Shown piece by piece: positions 12,845 to 24,175 of a stretch of DNA of 64,000 nt. The notes under the pieces were generated by a model. The model saw only the letters and a program-made list of their open reading frames with translations. It did not search any database and was not told where the DNA came from. The translations under genes and the position numbers were made by a program. The stretch is from Oscheius dolichura (Eukaryota > Nematoda > Chromadorea > Rhabditida > Rhabditidae), in contig OW051496.1 of NCBI GenBank assembly GCA_932521035.1, positions 5,642,001-5,706,000 of the forward strand, in the 5' to 3' direction. How positions within the stretch are numbered: position 1 is the first letter of the stretch; each line of letters opens with the position of its first letter.

Positions 12845-13121
12845 CGAGAGGCGAAATGGGAACTGATTGAGGCGGGGGATCCGATTTCAGATCTCTATGT
12901 CAACCGAACAAAATTATGGCTAGATGAGTGGGAAAGGGAGAGAAAGTGGCCGTCGAATGCTTATTCGGTTAGCGGACAATTTCACAGTTTTAAAATTCGA
13001 TAAATATAAGGAGAAAGCACATTTAGCCGGCTGTGACTTGGCTCGAATTGGCAATTAACGCCTTCATCTGACTTTTATGGCGAAGATCTCTGGCAGATGG
13101 ATATTTATTAGATTATGAGGA

Positions 13122-13537
13122 TCAGTTGAGACGGCCCTTGACAACTTCGATGACCTTCTGGGAGATGGGGTTGGTGACAAGGCGACAGTTCTTCGGGTTT
13201 AGACAACAGCTGTCGACCTTTCTAAGCAATTTGACTATACCGAGGAATGGGGAGGATGGACTCACTTGGTGACGAGGGTGGCGACGAGTCCCTTGCTCTG
13301 TTCCTGGCTTTGCACCTGCTCGTTGCTCTCGTTCTCATTCTCCATCTTCTCGTAGGCGACGTCTTCGGCTTTCTTCGCGGAGGCGGTGAAGGGCACTTTC
13401 ATGACTAGAGGAGGAGGACGATGACTGTATCTGCCAGAGAGGATGGGCAGCTTATATCCCACCGACCGTGAGACCGGTGTAAAGTGTCGAACCACATCGG
13501 CCACCGTTCTTTTCTTCTTCGTCCGCGCTGACTGATC
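13122..13537 (-). CDS. Small uncharacterised protein, spliced
   Basis: Two coding exons read through: one from about 13537 to 13265 (contains RHFTPVSRSVGYKLP, then a Glu/Gln-rich stretch), ending ..ACC AA at donor GTGAG, and one starting at acceptor gcttag near 13222 (KVDSCCLNPKNCRLVTNPI) to TGA 13122-13124. The joined frame stays open across the intron, and the second exon has G/C-ending codons like its neighbours. No in-frame ATG is visible before the first recognisable residues, so a further 5' exon is missing from this model. The paired cysteines might bind metal or form disulfides; no function is inferred. Confidence 0.45.
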
Positions 13538-13664
13538 ACCACCTGCCCCCTTTTAAACGGGTTGATTGCCCCGGCGATGGCGTCATTTCCCTTGATTCAG
13601 CTACCTGTCCATTTCTCGTGTTACAATAAGATAAAACATTTATTTATCAACTGTTTGTCACTTT

Positions 13665-16044
13665 TTAGCCGTAGATGAGAACGAGGACGAGGATGATGAG
13701 CAAGATAATGGCCAGGAGATAGTCGATGGCCCCTCCCAGGATGGGAAGAGGCGCCCTCGGCCCCAGCTGCAACTGGTCACAGCGGACGGCCATCGCACGA
13801 TCCGTGAGAGGACTAGTAGTCACCCAACTGTCGCGGGAACTAATCTACAACTCTCTTTTTATTATAAACAGAATAGCCGCTGACCAAATGGGAGAGACGT
13901 TCCATACTTTCCTCCGAAATCAAGTTCGCGTCGATGGCAGCCATCCAAGCCGGCGAGATGTCCAGTCCCTTGTAGCGGTCCCTCTCGATCACCTTTTCGA
14001 ACCTCTGGGCCCGTCGGAGAGCCATCTCCAGGAGACTCTCTGCCACGACATCCTTCTTACCGTGCTCCTTCACCGCCTCCACCCGTCCTTTCAACTGGCC
14101 CCATGTCGTCTTTACCTTCTTGTAGTCCTCCTTCCTTCGAACATTCCTCTCCCTGACAGAGGCAGCCGTCTTCTTGAAGAAGGGATTCCTCATGTAGTTA
14201 TATATCGTCTTCCCATCATCATCGCTAAAATCCACGTATTCAAGTCTCCCCCGATCCTCACTTGGCCAAAAGAAGTCTTTCGTCCATTTCACGGGCAATC
14301 CTCGCCGACTGGTCGAGTTTTGCCAGATAGGCCCATTTCCTCGGATTCTAAGACAGAGTCTCCTCAAAAAAAGGGAGGACAAACCTGGACAGTCTCGGAC
14401 GTCTGGTAGGAGGCACACATCTCCTTGGACAGGATCTGCCAGTTGTAGCTGGCGTCGCCCGGGCTCAGTGTCGCCGTCGAGGCGAACGAGTCCGTACTCC
14501 AGCCACTCAGAGAGGCCAGCGACTCCATCGAGTCCGAGTCACAGAGACCGTCGGCCGTCGGGTTGCCGTCCTCGTCCTGCTCCTTCCCTAAATACCTCTT
14601 CCGTCGGCCAAAAGGGACTACTGACCGATTTCCGTGAGGGTCGTCGTGTTGGCGGCCTCGTTGCTATACACACTCCGGCGGATCTTCACCGCCCCGAGAT
14701 GCTCCTCCACTTCCCGGGCATCCGAAATAACTTTGAAGCAAAATTCATTTGAATCACAGGATTTCTCCTTTGTTAACGCATTTTTCCTAGATATTTGGAT
14801 AGCAAAAAGCAATTGGGAAAGTTACCGAGAGAGCCGTCTGGGCCCAAAGGTCGCGATCTCAATGGTCAGCGGGTGGCGGACTCGGCAGATGTTGTAGCCG
14901 AGGAGGAGAGCCGACGGCAACTGAACTCGTAGTTAGCAAGGGAAGAGGAAGAGGATACCTGGTTGAGTTCGGACAAGAGGATACTGTAGTGGCCGGTAAG
15001 GAGCCCCGGGTAATTCGAGGCGACACCCGGCCGGTAGGGTCGGAAGCTCGGGGGTAGGATCAGGGGCGGCCGGATCAGCTCTTTGGTGAAATCCTTCCAC
15101 TTCTGATTCTCGGCCAGGAAGGCCTTCACGTCCTCCACGAGTTCGGCCGTCTTCTCCTTGTACGCGATGAACAGCTTGTACAGCCAGCGGCTACTCATCG
15201 TCTTCTGTATTTTTACAGCGTTCAGCCCGAAGGCCAGCGGTGAGAAGCCGCTCTCATGCTTCTAAACCCAAAAATAATCTAGAGATGTACTCTAGCTTAC
15301 GAAAAAGACGGCCATGGACCGCCTGTTGAAAGACTGGAGGATGCCGCGGCAATCGTATGTCTTCGGCGCAAGGGACACGCGGAGACAGGGGTCGCCGCGG
15401 CTCCGGATCAGCTGAGCCAGCAGGGGAGCCGTGCTAGGAGGGGTGAGAGGGGGAGAGAAGGAGCCTTACTGTATCCAGTCGAGGCAGTTGTCCTTGTCGA
15501 TGCCCGTGTTGTAGCCCTCCCGAAAGTACCTCTTCACGTAGTACGTCACCTGCTTCAACTTCTCGTACCTCGTCAGCTGGTCCACCCGGTAGTAGATCTT
15601 GTAGAGGAACTTTATGCCCAGGGCGCGGCCTACGAAGGGAAGATAGTTCCTGGGAACCTCTTGGCCACTGAAACTACAGTATACCCATTTATATAAATGA
15701 AGTAACTATGCCCCGTCGAGCACCATCTCTCCCAGAGGATGCAGTGGGTACGGCTGTCCCAGCTCGTCGTCCTCCACCTTCTCGCTCTCGCCCTTCTTGT
15801 TCCCGTCGTCCATCGTCTTGGTCTGCTTCCCTTCCCTCTTGCTCTTCGTCTTCTCATGTTCCTCCTTTTTCGTTTTCTTCTTTCGCATTACATTCACGTA
15901 GTTCTTGGCGGCCTTTCGGTCGTCGGCCAGGACAAACGGTTTCTGTCGGAGGGCGATTCCTTCCAGGTTGGGGTTGGAGTAGAACGGCACGAGCACTTGA
16001 GTCGCATCTTGATTTCTTCCTGATATTTTACTTCTAGAAAGCAT
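13665..16044 (-). CDS. Uncharacterised tail-anchored membrane protein
   Basis: Multi-exon gene on the minus strand, probable start ATG 16044 (MLSRSKISGRNQDATQVL), stop TAA 13665-13667, with AATAAA shortly after. Visible parts in order: a conserved-looking N-terminal segment, a Lys/Glu-rich charged insert (about 15890-15790), a Tyr/Arg-rich helical segment, an exon ending in a Pro-rich stretch (about 15190-14960), an Asp/Ser-rich segment with SLASLSGWSTDSFAST, a basic helical region (about 14220-13880), and a C-terminal hydrophobic helix (YLLAIILLIILVLVLIYG). That helix at the extreme C-terminus predicts a tail-anchored cytosolic-facing protein. I do not recognise the family. Exact exon joins were not all resolved. 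Confidence 0.55.
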
Positions 16045-16129
16045 TCCGGTTGGAATACAAATATTTCTCACTCTCTTGCAACCAGCGGCATGCTTCTGGG
16101 ATTTGGAAATGAAGAAGAGACCGAATTTG

Positions 16130-17570
16130 GCCAAGTCTACTGACAGAATGACCTCTTTTTCGCGAGCAAGTGAAAATTCATGACATGTCTATACTTTCGA
16201 TTCAACTAGCCTAGAATATGCCAAGACACACGTGTCCGTGCACGTGCCACAGCTCGCCGCGGAAGAAGAAAGGTCGGCGCGACAGTGATCGTGCCGGGAT
16301 CAGCGCAATTTTTGCTCTTCGGCCAATACAACTTTGTCGAACTCAGCGTGAAAAAACGGCACATTTTTACTTTTTTCTGTAAACTGCATTCGATCCGGCA
16401 TGCTCGAAAGATTCGGAAGTAATTTTTGAAGGTCATGAAAATGTGCCATTGAAAAGAAAATGAGTTTTTTGAGGTTTTCTATATCAAAAGCGTTACAGAT
16501 TTTGGTGCCAAAATTACTTCCGGTTCAGTTTTTTTTCTGCATCGAATGAGCCCAAGAATAGTCTGTCAAGAAAAAAGACGACATTCAAAGGTCTAACGGA
16601 TGCGCGTGGTGGGAGCCTCTGGCGTGCAAATTGTTGTAATTCCCCCGTGGCGTTGTTGGAGGAAAATAGAGTACGATTTTACGTTTTCTCGTTTTTGATA
16701 TGAAGTTTTGTGTTTTTTTGCTTTACATATCCCTGCTAGTATTAGGAAGACAAAAAAAAACATAAAATTTCATATCAAAAAGAGAAATAAATAAACTCAG
16801 AATTTTTTTCCTCCAACGACGCTACGGGGAATTACGGCAATTTGCACGGCAGAGGCTCCCACCACGAGCGTCCGTTAGACCTTTGAATGTCGTCTTTTTT
16901 CTTGACAGACTATAGCAACAATGAATGTGTGGATCACAAGTGCCACGTTCAACAAAGTTGGATACCGTAATCTTCAATACAAAAAACGCGGTTTGCCCGC
17001 TGTTTACACCCGTTTTCATTCAACGTCGATTTTTTGAGAAATCTGTCAAAATCTTTGAAAATTTATTTCTCAAAACTGTGACATCCGATCTTTTACATTT
17101 TTACTGCAATTAATTAGTCTCGTTATGGGGAGCATTTTAAGTTATCGATGGAAAAATATCATGAGAAAAAGTTATTTTTGGATAATTTCGGAACAAAATT
17201 CACTGATTTTCCATTACGCTTCAAATCTGCATTGTTTTATGTTTTTCTCTTTTCCTTTATAGTAATTTGGGGTCGATAAGACCGAATAAAACATCGAAAA
17301 CACATGAAAATGTGCTTAAACGCATATATAAAAAACTGGCATGTGGTCGGTGCGGGACCATTTTAGTCATTTTAGACCTTTGAGGTGTTGGCCTCGGCGA
17401 GCTGTGTGGTACAGCATGCTGGTTTTTTTTGCCGGCGCGTACGCAGAAGCGCGTAACGCGAGAAATTAAATGTTTCAAAAAAACAGAGCTTTGCCGACCT
17501 TCTATCGTTCTTTGTTTCTTTCCCTCTCTCTGCGCATATTTACTAAATAATTAGAAATAACACTATTCAG
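16130..17570. repeat. AT-rich repeat block upstream of PHF10
   Basis: No supported exon. The composition changes sharply to AT-rich at about 16150. The block contains one clear inverted-repeat element (16561-16910), poly-A/T runs, and a CAGCTCGCCG-like segment near 16250 whose complement recurs near 17398, hinting at older or nested repeats. Confidence 0.5.
16561..16910. mobile_element. MITE-like element with long terminal inverted repeats and TA target site
   Basis: A 350-base element begins GTCTGTCAAGAAAAAAGACG and ends with the complement (CGTCTTTTTTCTTGACAGAC). The arms extend well over 100 bases inward with few mismatches (AAAGGTCTAACGGA, GTGGGAGCCTCTG, CCTCCAAC and TTTGATATGAA are all mirrored). 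A TA dinucleotide flanks it on both sides (16559-16560 and 16911-16912), the target duplication made by Tc1/mariner transposases. There is no internal coding frame, so it would be non-autonomous. Confidence 0.88.
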
Positions 17571-17574
17571 GATA

Positions 17575-19075
17575 ATGGACGAAGTCGGCGATTGCAGTAT
17601 AATACAAGAGGATAGCATAATTCAAGAAGACAGCATTAGTTCGGCTGACAGCGTTACTTTTTCAATAGCAAATGAAAGTACGGTTGATGCGACATCTGGT
17701 TCGTCCCGTTTTATTTATAAGTTGCACCTTTTAGCAGTAGGTACTCCATCTATTCAGCAACGGCGAAACCCCATGTTTTTGGCGGATGATACCCTACACA
17801 TCCCGGTTCGCTTAACTTTTAAAAAAAAAATTGTTCGAGTAGGTAGAAGCAACTAATGTAATTGAATATGAGTGGCCACTAAAATCTGGAGAAAAATGGT
17901 TTCTGCAGGTATATTTCGTTTTTTTTTAAATGTCAATTATGTTTAGGAACAAGTCGGAGAATTATTGGATATCAAATCTTTTTCTAGAAAATTCCCAGAT
18001 TTGTATAGACGAAAAGTAGAAATGGATGAAAGAGATTGGTTACTAACTGCTTATAGTATTCAAACTATAATGAATGAAACACGTAGATTGTACATTTTTT
18101 CAACATCCCTTTTTTAGAACTTAGAGATCTTATTGCTATGCGGTCCATTGAAATCCACGATTTAATGGCCGCGGAATATCCTATTATTTATCAAGTTTGT
18201 TTTAAAGTACATTATGTACCCCAAATTTTTTTCTTCAGGAATATCAAAGAGTAGCAAATGAACGTTTGAAAAAAGTAATGGCCGAACAAGCTAAGGAAAT
18301 GGAAGCGGTAATCATCTTCGAGTCAGAGTAACCTTTCTTTACAGATAAAAAATGACTCAAAAAGGCTAGCTGAGTTACGAGAAAAGGCATTGAAAAGCGC
18401 CGCAGAGTTTAATAAGGACTTGCAAACAACTAAGCAAGCGGAACGGCGACATTTTTGGGATATTCAAACGTCGGTATGTTGTTTCTGTCATGCTTTCATT
18501 ACTTAAATTACAGTTTATTTACCTCATTCGTAACAAAAAAGAATATTTCTTCAAAAAGTTCTTACAGATAATCCAGTCATCTACAAACAAGTGGAAAAAA
18601 TTGTCTCCCCATGCAACACGCGTAGGCCCCTATCCTGTTTCACTTCTCATGGGTCAATATCAATCATTTTACAAAAAGTAGGTTTCACATTCAATCCACA
18701 TAATGTGTACTGCAGATTCACTCCCGAAGAATTAAGACGGCTACCTTTGGGATCTGTTGTAGATCAACAGAAACTATTCCCACCATACAGGGAAGTGTCA
18801 CCTCCACCTATCAACATTTCGGACAAAGAATCACATAGTATTTTTTTTTAAACTGAACCATTTTGTTTTAGAGTTTGTAAATAGCATACAGAAGTCTGTG
18901 ATGGCAGAAACGCCAAAATCTGAACCGCAGCGGAAATCGGTGAGTTCTCGTTTATTCTAAAAGAAATGTGAAAATAAGTGAGTATTTTTTTATATGATTA
19001 ATTATTTTGTAGGCTCGGCCTGCTGCTCGTCGTGTATTGTATGCCGAATCAGCTGACGATGAAGATGATTATTAA
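17575..19075 (+). CDS. phf-10: PHF10/SAYP-type SAY-domain protein without PHD fingers
   Basis: Subunit of PBAF-type SWI/SNF chromatin remodelers, acting in the nucleus. ATG 17575 lies four bases after an acceptor (actattcag), which could be a trans-splice site. The joined exons read TNVIEYEWPLKSGEKWFLQ, EQVGELLDIKSFSRKFPDLY, ERRHFWDIQTS and YPVSLLMGQYQSFYKKFTPE, matching in order the SAY region of PHF10 (EYEWP.., YPV..L.GQ..YY..YSP..LR.LPL). Introns are 35-50 bases. The protein ends in an acidic tail (ESADDEDDY) at TAA 19073-19075. The two PHD fingers that follow in human PHF10 are absent, and none are visible downstream before the next gene. Codons are A/T-ending. Confidence 0.88.
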
Positions 19076-19460
19076 CAAGGCAGTAATGTCGTATTATTTT
19101 GATCTCTATCAATCTTATCTCAGTTTTCCTAATAACATTCTAATTGAAAATCATCCAATTTGTTTAATTTTATACATTTTAATTAGTTAATTTCATTTTT
19201 ATTATTCTCTTATAAATACAATGATAAAATATTCGCTTGCTTTGTGTCCAAGGTTTTCTTCCTTATATATTCGGAAATGGTTGTTATTGGTTGGCAGGAA
19301 CCTGTTGGGAGAGTGAAACTGTTTGACTTGCTTTGCTACGCCGGCAGGAGCGGCAATCGATCGGAGCGAGCGCTGTCTGCAGTGGCGAAATTTTAAATTA
19401 TACTTTATTGTTTTCATCTCATTCATATATAACAATTTCTTTCGCAGGGTTCTTCCCAAA

Positions 19461-21835
19461 ATGACGACACTAGGATTTAGTCGTCGACAAGATGAGGCGG
19501 AGGTTAGTTTCATTTTCAAGAGACTATTGTGAATTTCAGCGCGGGCTTCTTCATAGTGAAGACAGTTACGATGAGAATGAACCTAACCCTTCGAGGTTTG
19601 TATTTTTTTTAATTGATATATTTTGGATTTAAGCCACCCAACTTCCAAGATGTGGCCTCATGATATGATCGGACGTAATCTTGGAGCTAAAATAGGATCT
19701 GTAGCCAGCGAGAAGGTCTCCATTCGGCTAGGTTTGACTGATCAGTTCATGAATCCATATATTCTTCAGCTTTTCTTCGTAAAGTTTTTGGTATACTCTC
19801 TTTCCAAATTGTTCTCACCACGTCCATCTGTGCTGCACTTTACATGGCACCGGGAACAAAGGAATTTATTCACCAACAGTATGTTTTACGATTTATAATT
19901 TCTTTGTATTTACAAAGCGGTGTCCTCTGTTTCTTCATCGAACTGAAATGTTACCGTCGTGTCGCGCTGCTCTTTTTGTTCTTGGTTGCGAATGAGCTGT
20001 AAAATTGATTTTTGAAAATTGGCGCGTACCATTAGGTCTTCATTTTTGGTCAAGGGATCGGAGAGTAGGTAGTCTTCAACTATGGTTGCAAATTGATCCA
20101 TTGATAGGTGTCCGTTTGCCGAAACGTCTAGCTCACGGAACACCTTTTCTGCTAGTTCATCGTTGAAATCACCAAATTCTTTGGCAATATACTGATATCA
20201 AATTTATCTAAATTTTTTTCTGAAACTTACTTTGAATTCTTCTTCCGTTATTATCCCATTTCGATCTTGGTCAAATATTTCAAAACATTCTTTGATCAGT
20301 TCATCATTACTCGTTTTCACAATACTTTGTGACTTCTTCATGCACGCACAAAATTCGTCAAAGTCAATTTCTCCATTGCCATCGGCATCAACCTGTTCTC
20401 AAATGGCCTTCAATCATGGTTAGCTATACCTCTCTGATGACATTGTCTATTTCTGACTCGTTCGCGTGCATTCCAATACTGATCATTGCCTGCTTTAGCT
20501 CCTCGTTTCCTGTAGACATCCATCAAACAACCAATTATTACACTTACCAATAGCCCCCGATCCATCCGTGTCAAACATATTAAACAGCTGCCTGTATTCT
20601 TTAAGTTCTTTGCGCGAATATGTGGTTTCTTTCTCTTTATCATCCACACTTCTAACCGACGGGAGGGTTCCTCTAGACGATGTAGAAGTTTTTCGGCCTG
20701 TGGTTGGCTTCCCATCTCGTTTCTCTATTTGTCGAGCTACTCCTACTTTTGCAGAGCGCATCCCGAGACTGGTCTAAATTTTGGGTGGATTTAGTGTAGC
20801 TGTAGGAAGGAAAAGTTGTAAGCAGCATAGCTCAATACCACATGTTAGCAATAAACGTAGAATACGACAGATATCCTGTGACAAGCGAAAACGATGCAGT
20901 GGCTCTTTCATATTCTCACATATTCAGAAATGGCATGCGATGAAGCAGGTTTATGCATAATTAGGTCTAAGAGGAAAATATATGAGAAAATGAATCCGAA
21001 AACAGAAGCGCGTAATCCTCCATTCGCTACTCAATTATAGGAAAGAGCGGCAGAAAATGTGATTAGTGTCTCAGGACATTGCATGCTTACCTTACTCGAA
21101 CTACGCATATGGAAAGCTTGAATAGAAGGTGTCGTAGACCGGCTGATGGTGGGCATGTTTGCCAGAAAGGATACGGAAGAGCCCCATTAGGACATTAGGC
21201 GCATTAGGACGAGAATCACACACTAATATGTGCAAATTTCAGATCATGGGTGGTATTTCCATCGCTTCTGGCTTCTATGGGCCTTCTTTTCGCCATGCAC
21301 ATCCATGCTCGCAATGTTCCTCTAAACTACGTTCTTCTTGCATCCTTCACCGTTGTTCAAGCGTTAACGCTTGGGTGTGTTGGTAATTAAATTCGTTTTA
21401 AAAATATACAATCATTTTTCAGTATCTTTATTTGAGCTGAAAGTAGTTTTGGAGGCCGTCGTCCTTACATCCGTCATCGTCTTCTCCTTGTTCCTCTATA
21501 CTCTTCAGTCAAAACGAGATTTTGTAAAAGGATATGCCATGGGTTTCAGTCTTTGTGGCATCCTTTTGATGGCCAGCATGATGCAGGTACGATACTCAAT
21601 TTCAATAATGGTTTTAAAATAATTTTTACAGCTTATTTTCATGTCATCTGCTTTCAATTTCATTATCAATGTTTTTGGAGCCGCAGTCTTTTGCTTCTTG
21701 CTTGTGATCGATCTTGATTTCATTATGAACTACATGAGCCCGGAAGACTACATTCTGGCCTGCGTTCAGATTTATTTGAACATCATCAATCTTTTCATTC
21801 GCATTCTTCAAATTCTCGGTGAAGCGCAACGCTAA
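19461..21835 (+). CDS. tmbi-4: TMBIM4/Lifeguard-4-type Bax-inhibitor membrane protein
   Basis: Seven-helix TMBIM family protein of Golgi/ER membranes, linked in other animals to calcium leak and protection from apoptosis. ATG 19461; an acceptor (tttcgcag) 14 bases upstream could be used for trans-splicing. Short exons encode an N-terminal tail, then [20 protein letters not shown] (first helix). A long intron (about 19880-21242) follows, then [28 protein letters not shown] (Lifeguard signature) and the C-terminal [23 protein letters not shown] at 21833-21835. The intron contains a complete gene on the other strand. It lies 385 bases after PHF10 on the same strand, so an operon is possible but not shown. 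Confidence 0.92.
19910..20761 (-). CDS. Calmodulin-like four-EF-hand protein nested in a TMBIM4 intron
   Basis: Cytosolic calcium sensor of the calmodulin/troponin C class with extensions at both ends. ATG 20761, TAA 19910-19912, four or so exons. About 70 residues of basic Ser/Thr-rich leader precede the core. EF loops in order: [36 protein letters not shown] and [12 protein letters not shown]. The fourth has Gln at the last chelating position instead of Glu and is probably weak. About 45 residues follow the last loop. The whole gene lies inside the long intron of the plus-strand TMBIM4 gene, so transcription of the two is antisense. The target is unknown. Confidence 0.9.
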
Positions 21836-22202
21836 AATTTGTATTCCATTGTATATATACTAACTGAAGGCGGGATACTGCGATTTTTGTGAACTAATGT
21901 TTATAGATTATTGTAACTAATTTTATTTTATTGTGGCAAAGATTTATAAAGTTTTATTGGGCAATGTTTGTTGTTATTTCGACAAAACAGTTGGCAACGG
22001 CGAAACGGATCATGAATCGCAAACTCTATGAAAAACAGGTGAAAAAGTGGCTAGTCCGATGGAACCAAAAGAAGACTTCACTCCCCATTGCTATCATGAT
22101 AAAAACAACCCCCGGATGAAATTGTATTGCCCCATCTTTCTTCAGATTTAGCTTGAAAGTTAAAAGAAAAATAGAACGTCAAAATAGCAAGATACTGTTA
22201 TT
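21836..22202. other. AT-rich spacer
   Basis: Between TMBIM4 and the prolyl hydroxylase gene. Short frames only, no supported exon or RNA gene. The AT/GC composition boundary falls near 22200. Confidence 0.5.
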
Positions 22203-23541
22203 TTATTCAGGGCCCGGTGGCTTACAGAACAACGCGCGGTCTTCCCACTTGGCCGATGGCTTCAGAAAGACTTTGAGGCTCCACTTCTTGTTCTTCGGGC
22301 ACGGCATTCGGAATTCCTGGCCAAAAGATCTTACCCAGAGAGTGGCCCCGATTTTTGTGCCTTCTCGGATGGGGCACGCTCCGTGCAAAGTGTTCGGGTC
22401 ATTCTTGGCGTTGACCTCTATGTTCTGCCAGACGAGGACATCTCCAGCATTCGGTTGGATATTCAGCCCGAGCATCGGGAATACGGTGGCTGAAATGGCC
22501 TTCATATCCTACCGCAAACTCCACTCACTTCCTCCCTTTTTCGAGGTCTGCAGTATGGTGAATACGGTAGTTATACGATTCCCTTCCATAGGCACTGTGG
22601 AGGGGACATTATCATCGAGGTAATCATAATGCGGAGAATAATGCCCATTCTTATCGTAGGAAAGCACCTATAAACATGTTATTTAGGGGGAAGAGCATCC
22701 CATTCGAGTTGGGCCATCTGTCCGCGATTGCGAGCCACAGCCCAGAATACGGGTCTATCGTTCGGTTTTTGTTGTCCAAATGTGTAAAAAGACGTTCCTT
22801 ATCTTATTGGTATGCCATATAAGCTGGCACTTTTACTTGAGGGCCTATGGGAGCGTACTGTAAGCGGCACCCTGTGTGCCTCTTTCAACTCTTTGAACTC
22901 GTCTGCATCCGGGCCGGTTTGGATATTATTGGACTCAACTTGAAGAGGAAAATGGAATGGTACCAAACGCAGAATTCTCGATAGCGATATGAACATTTTA
23001 AATCAACCTAATACCTGAAAACTCTCGGCCTTGCTCAAGTCGAGGGCGAGCAGGGTCCGTTGGAGGGTGTTGAACATGTGATTGAAGTTGACCTGCTCCC
23101 TATGTGGCACCCACGAGCTGTTTGCCACCCTGTTGTCCATCAGCAGCATCGGCTTGCTCGGATCCGTCGATACCACGCCCTGGAACAGTCCCCTTCCCCA
23201 GAAAGAGCCTTCTTTCCCTTACAGCTCGCTGCAGATTGAAGTGTTTCACTTCTCCGAGGACCCTCTTGCATAGCCGACGGTGGATGAGCTGGTGGTAGCG
23301 GAGGACGATGGGCTTCTTGCTGAGAACCTCGACCTTGAAGAAGTGCAGCTTGTCGTTGACGATGTAGCAGCGGAGAGCTGAAGAGAAGGGGGATGACGGT
23401 GGAGGGAGAGGCCGGAACACCTGGATCCTTGGTGAAGTCGCCGTTGTCGGTCTTGTTACAGTAGCCGAGTAGGTGCTCCCAGTACTCCTGGCCGGTGAAG
23501 GAGTGAGCCAGGGGCAGAAGCGACAGTACAAGCCACCACAT
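22203..23541 (-). CDS. Prolyl 4-hydroxylase alpha-like 2-oxoglutarate/Fe(II) oxygenase
   Basis: Collagen-type prolyl 4-hydroxylase relative acting in the ER lumen with Fe(II), 2-oxoglutarate, O2 and ascorbate. ATG 23541 opens a signal peptide (MWWLVLSLLPLAHS). A cysteine-bearing N-terminal region follows, then the catalytic domain: GHYSPHYDYLDD holds the HxD iron ligands, TVFPMLGLNIQPNAGDVLVW the strand before the last ligand, and LHGACPIREGTKIGATLWVR the distal His and the Lys that binds 2-oxoglutarate. Stop TAA 22203-22205 overlaps AATAAA. The middle exons (about 22830-22660) could not be joined with confidence. Protein substrate unknown; cuticle or basement-membrane collagen is likely in a nematode. 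Confidence 0.85.
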
Positions 23542-24175
23542 GGACAGTCGACTGACACCGGCGGCGGCATCTGCTCAAACATTGAAAAGGGAAGAAACAT
23601 CAGCAATGGAACTGTCCACATAATCCGGCCGAGAATAGGAAAATGCACGCGAGGGAGAAGTAGTCGGGGGTGCGTGTCACAGATGCTCATTTGGCCCATG
23701 TTGCGCACTAATTCGGTTTTTAGTCGCCCGGGGAGGCGTCTGCCAGTTAGAGCTTACTACCAGCCGCATTGGGTTTCGGGCCTGTGACCTGGCTCCTCAC
23801 TTGCCCCCGGCAGCCGCCCCACGGCTGTCTCCTACTCTCTTTACTCTACCTGCCCATCCCATTACACCCCGTCTCCTGCCCCAATAACACCATTACATTT
23901 ATAACCTCCCTTTTCATTTTTTTGCACTTCCTCGTCTTCGTTCTCCTCCTCCCCGTCCAGTCCTAGCTGTCCTGTTCCCTCCCTCCTTTGCCCATTCCTT
24001 CAGTTCATCCTGTAGAGAGGAGTTACCCGAGCATTTGGAGGCCTGTCGTCATTCGTTTGACTGATTGACCCGCGGCTCGAACACGATTATTGACACTTTT
24101 ATTTTTTTCGCAGGCGGATCTTCGACCCCCTGGCTCATCTGTTTCTTCAGATTCTCCCTAAAATGAGGTGACAGG
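23542..24175. other. Divergent promoter interval
   Basis: Lies between the minus-strand prolyl hydroxylase and the plus-strand tetraspanin. Pyrimidine-rich plus strand (23790-23960). No exon is supported. Confidence 0.45.
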
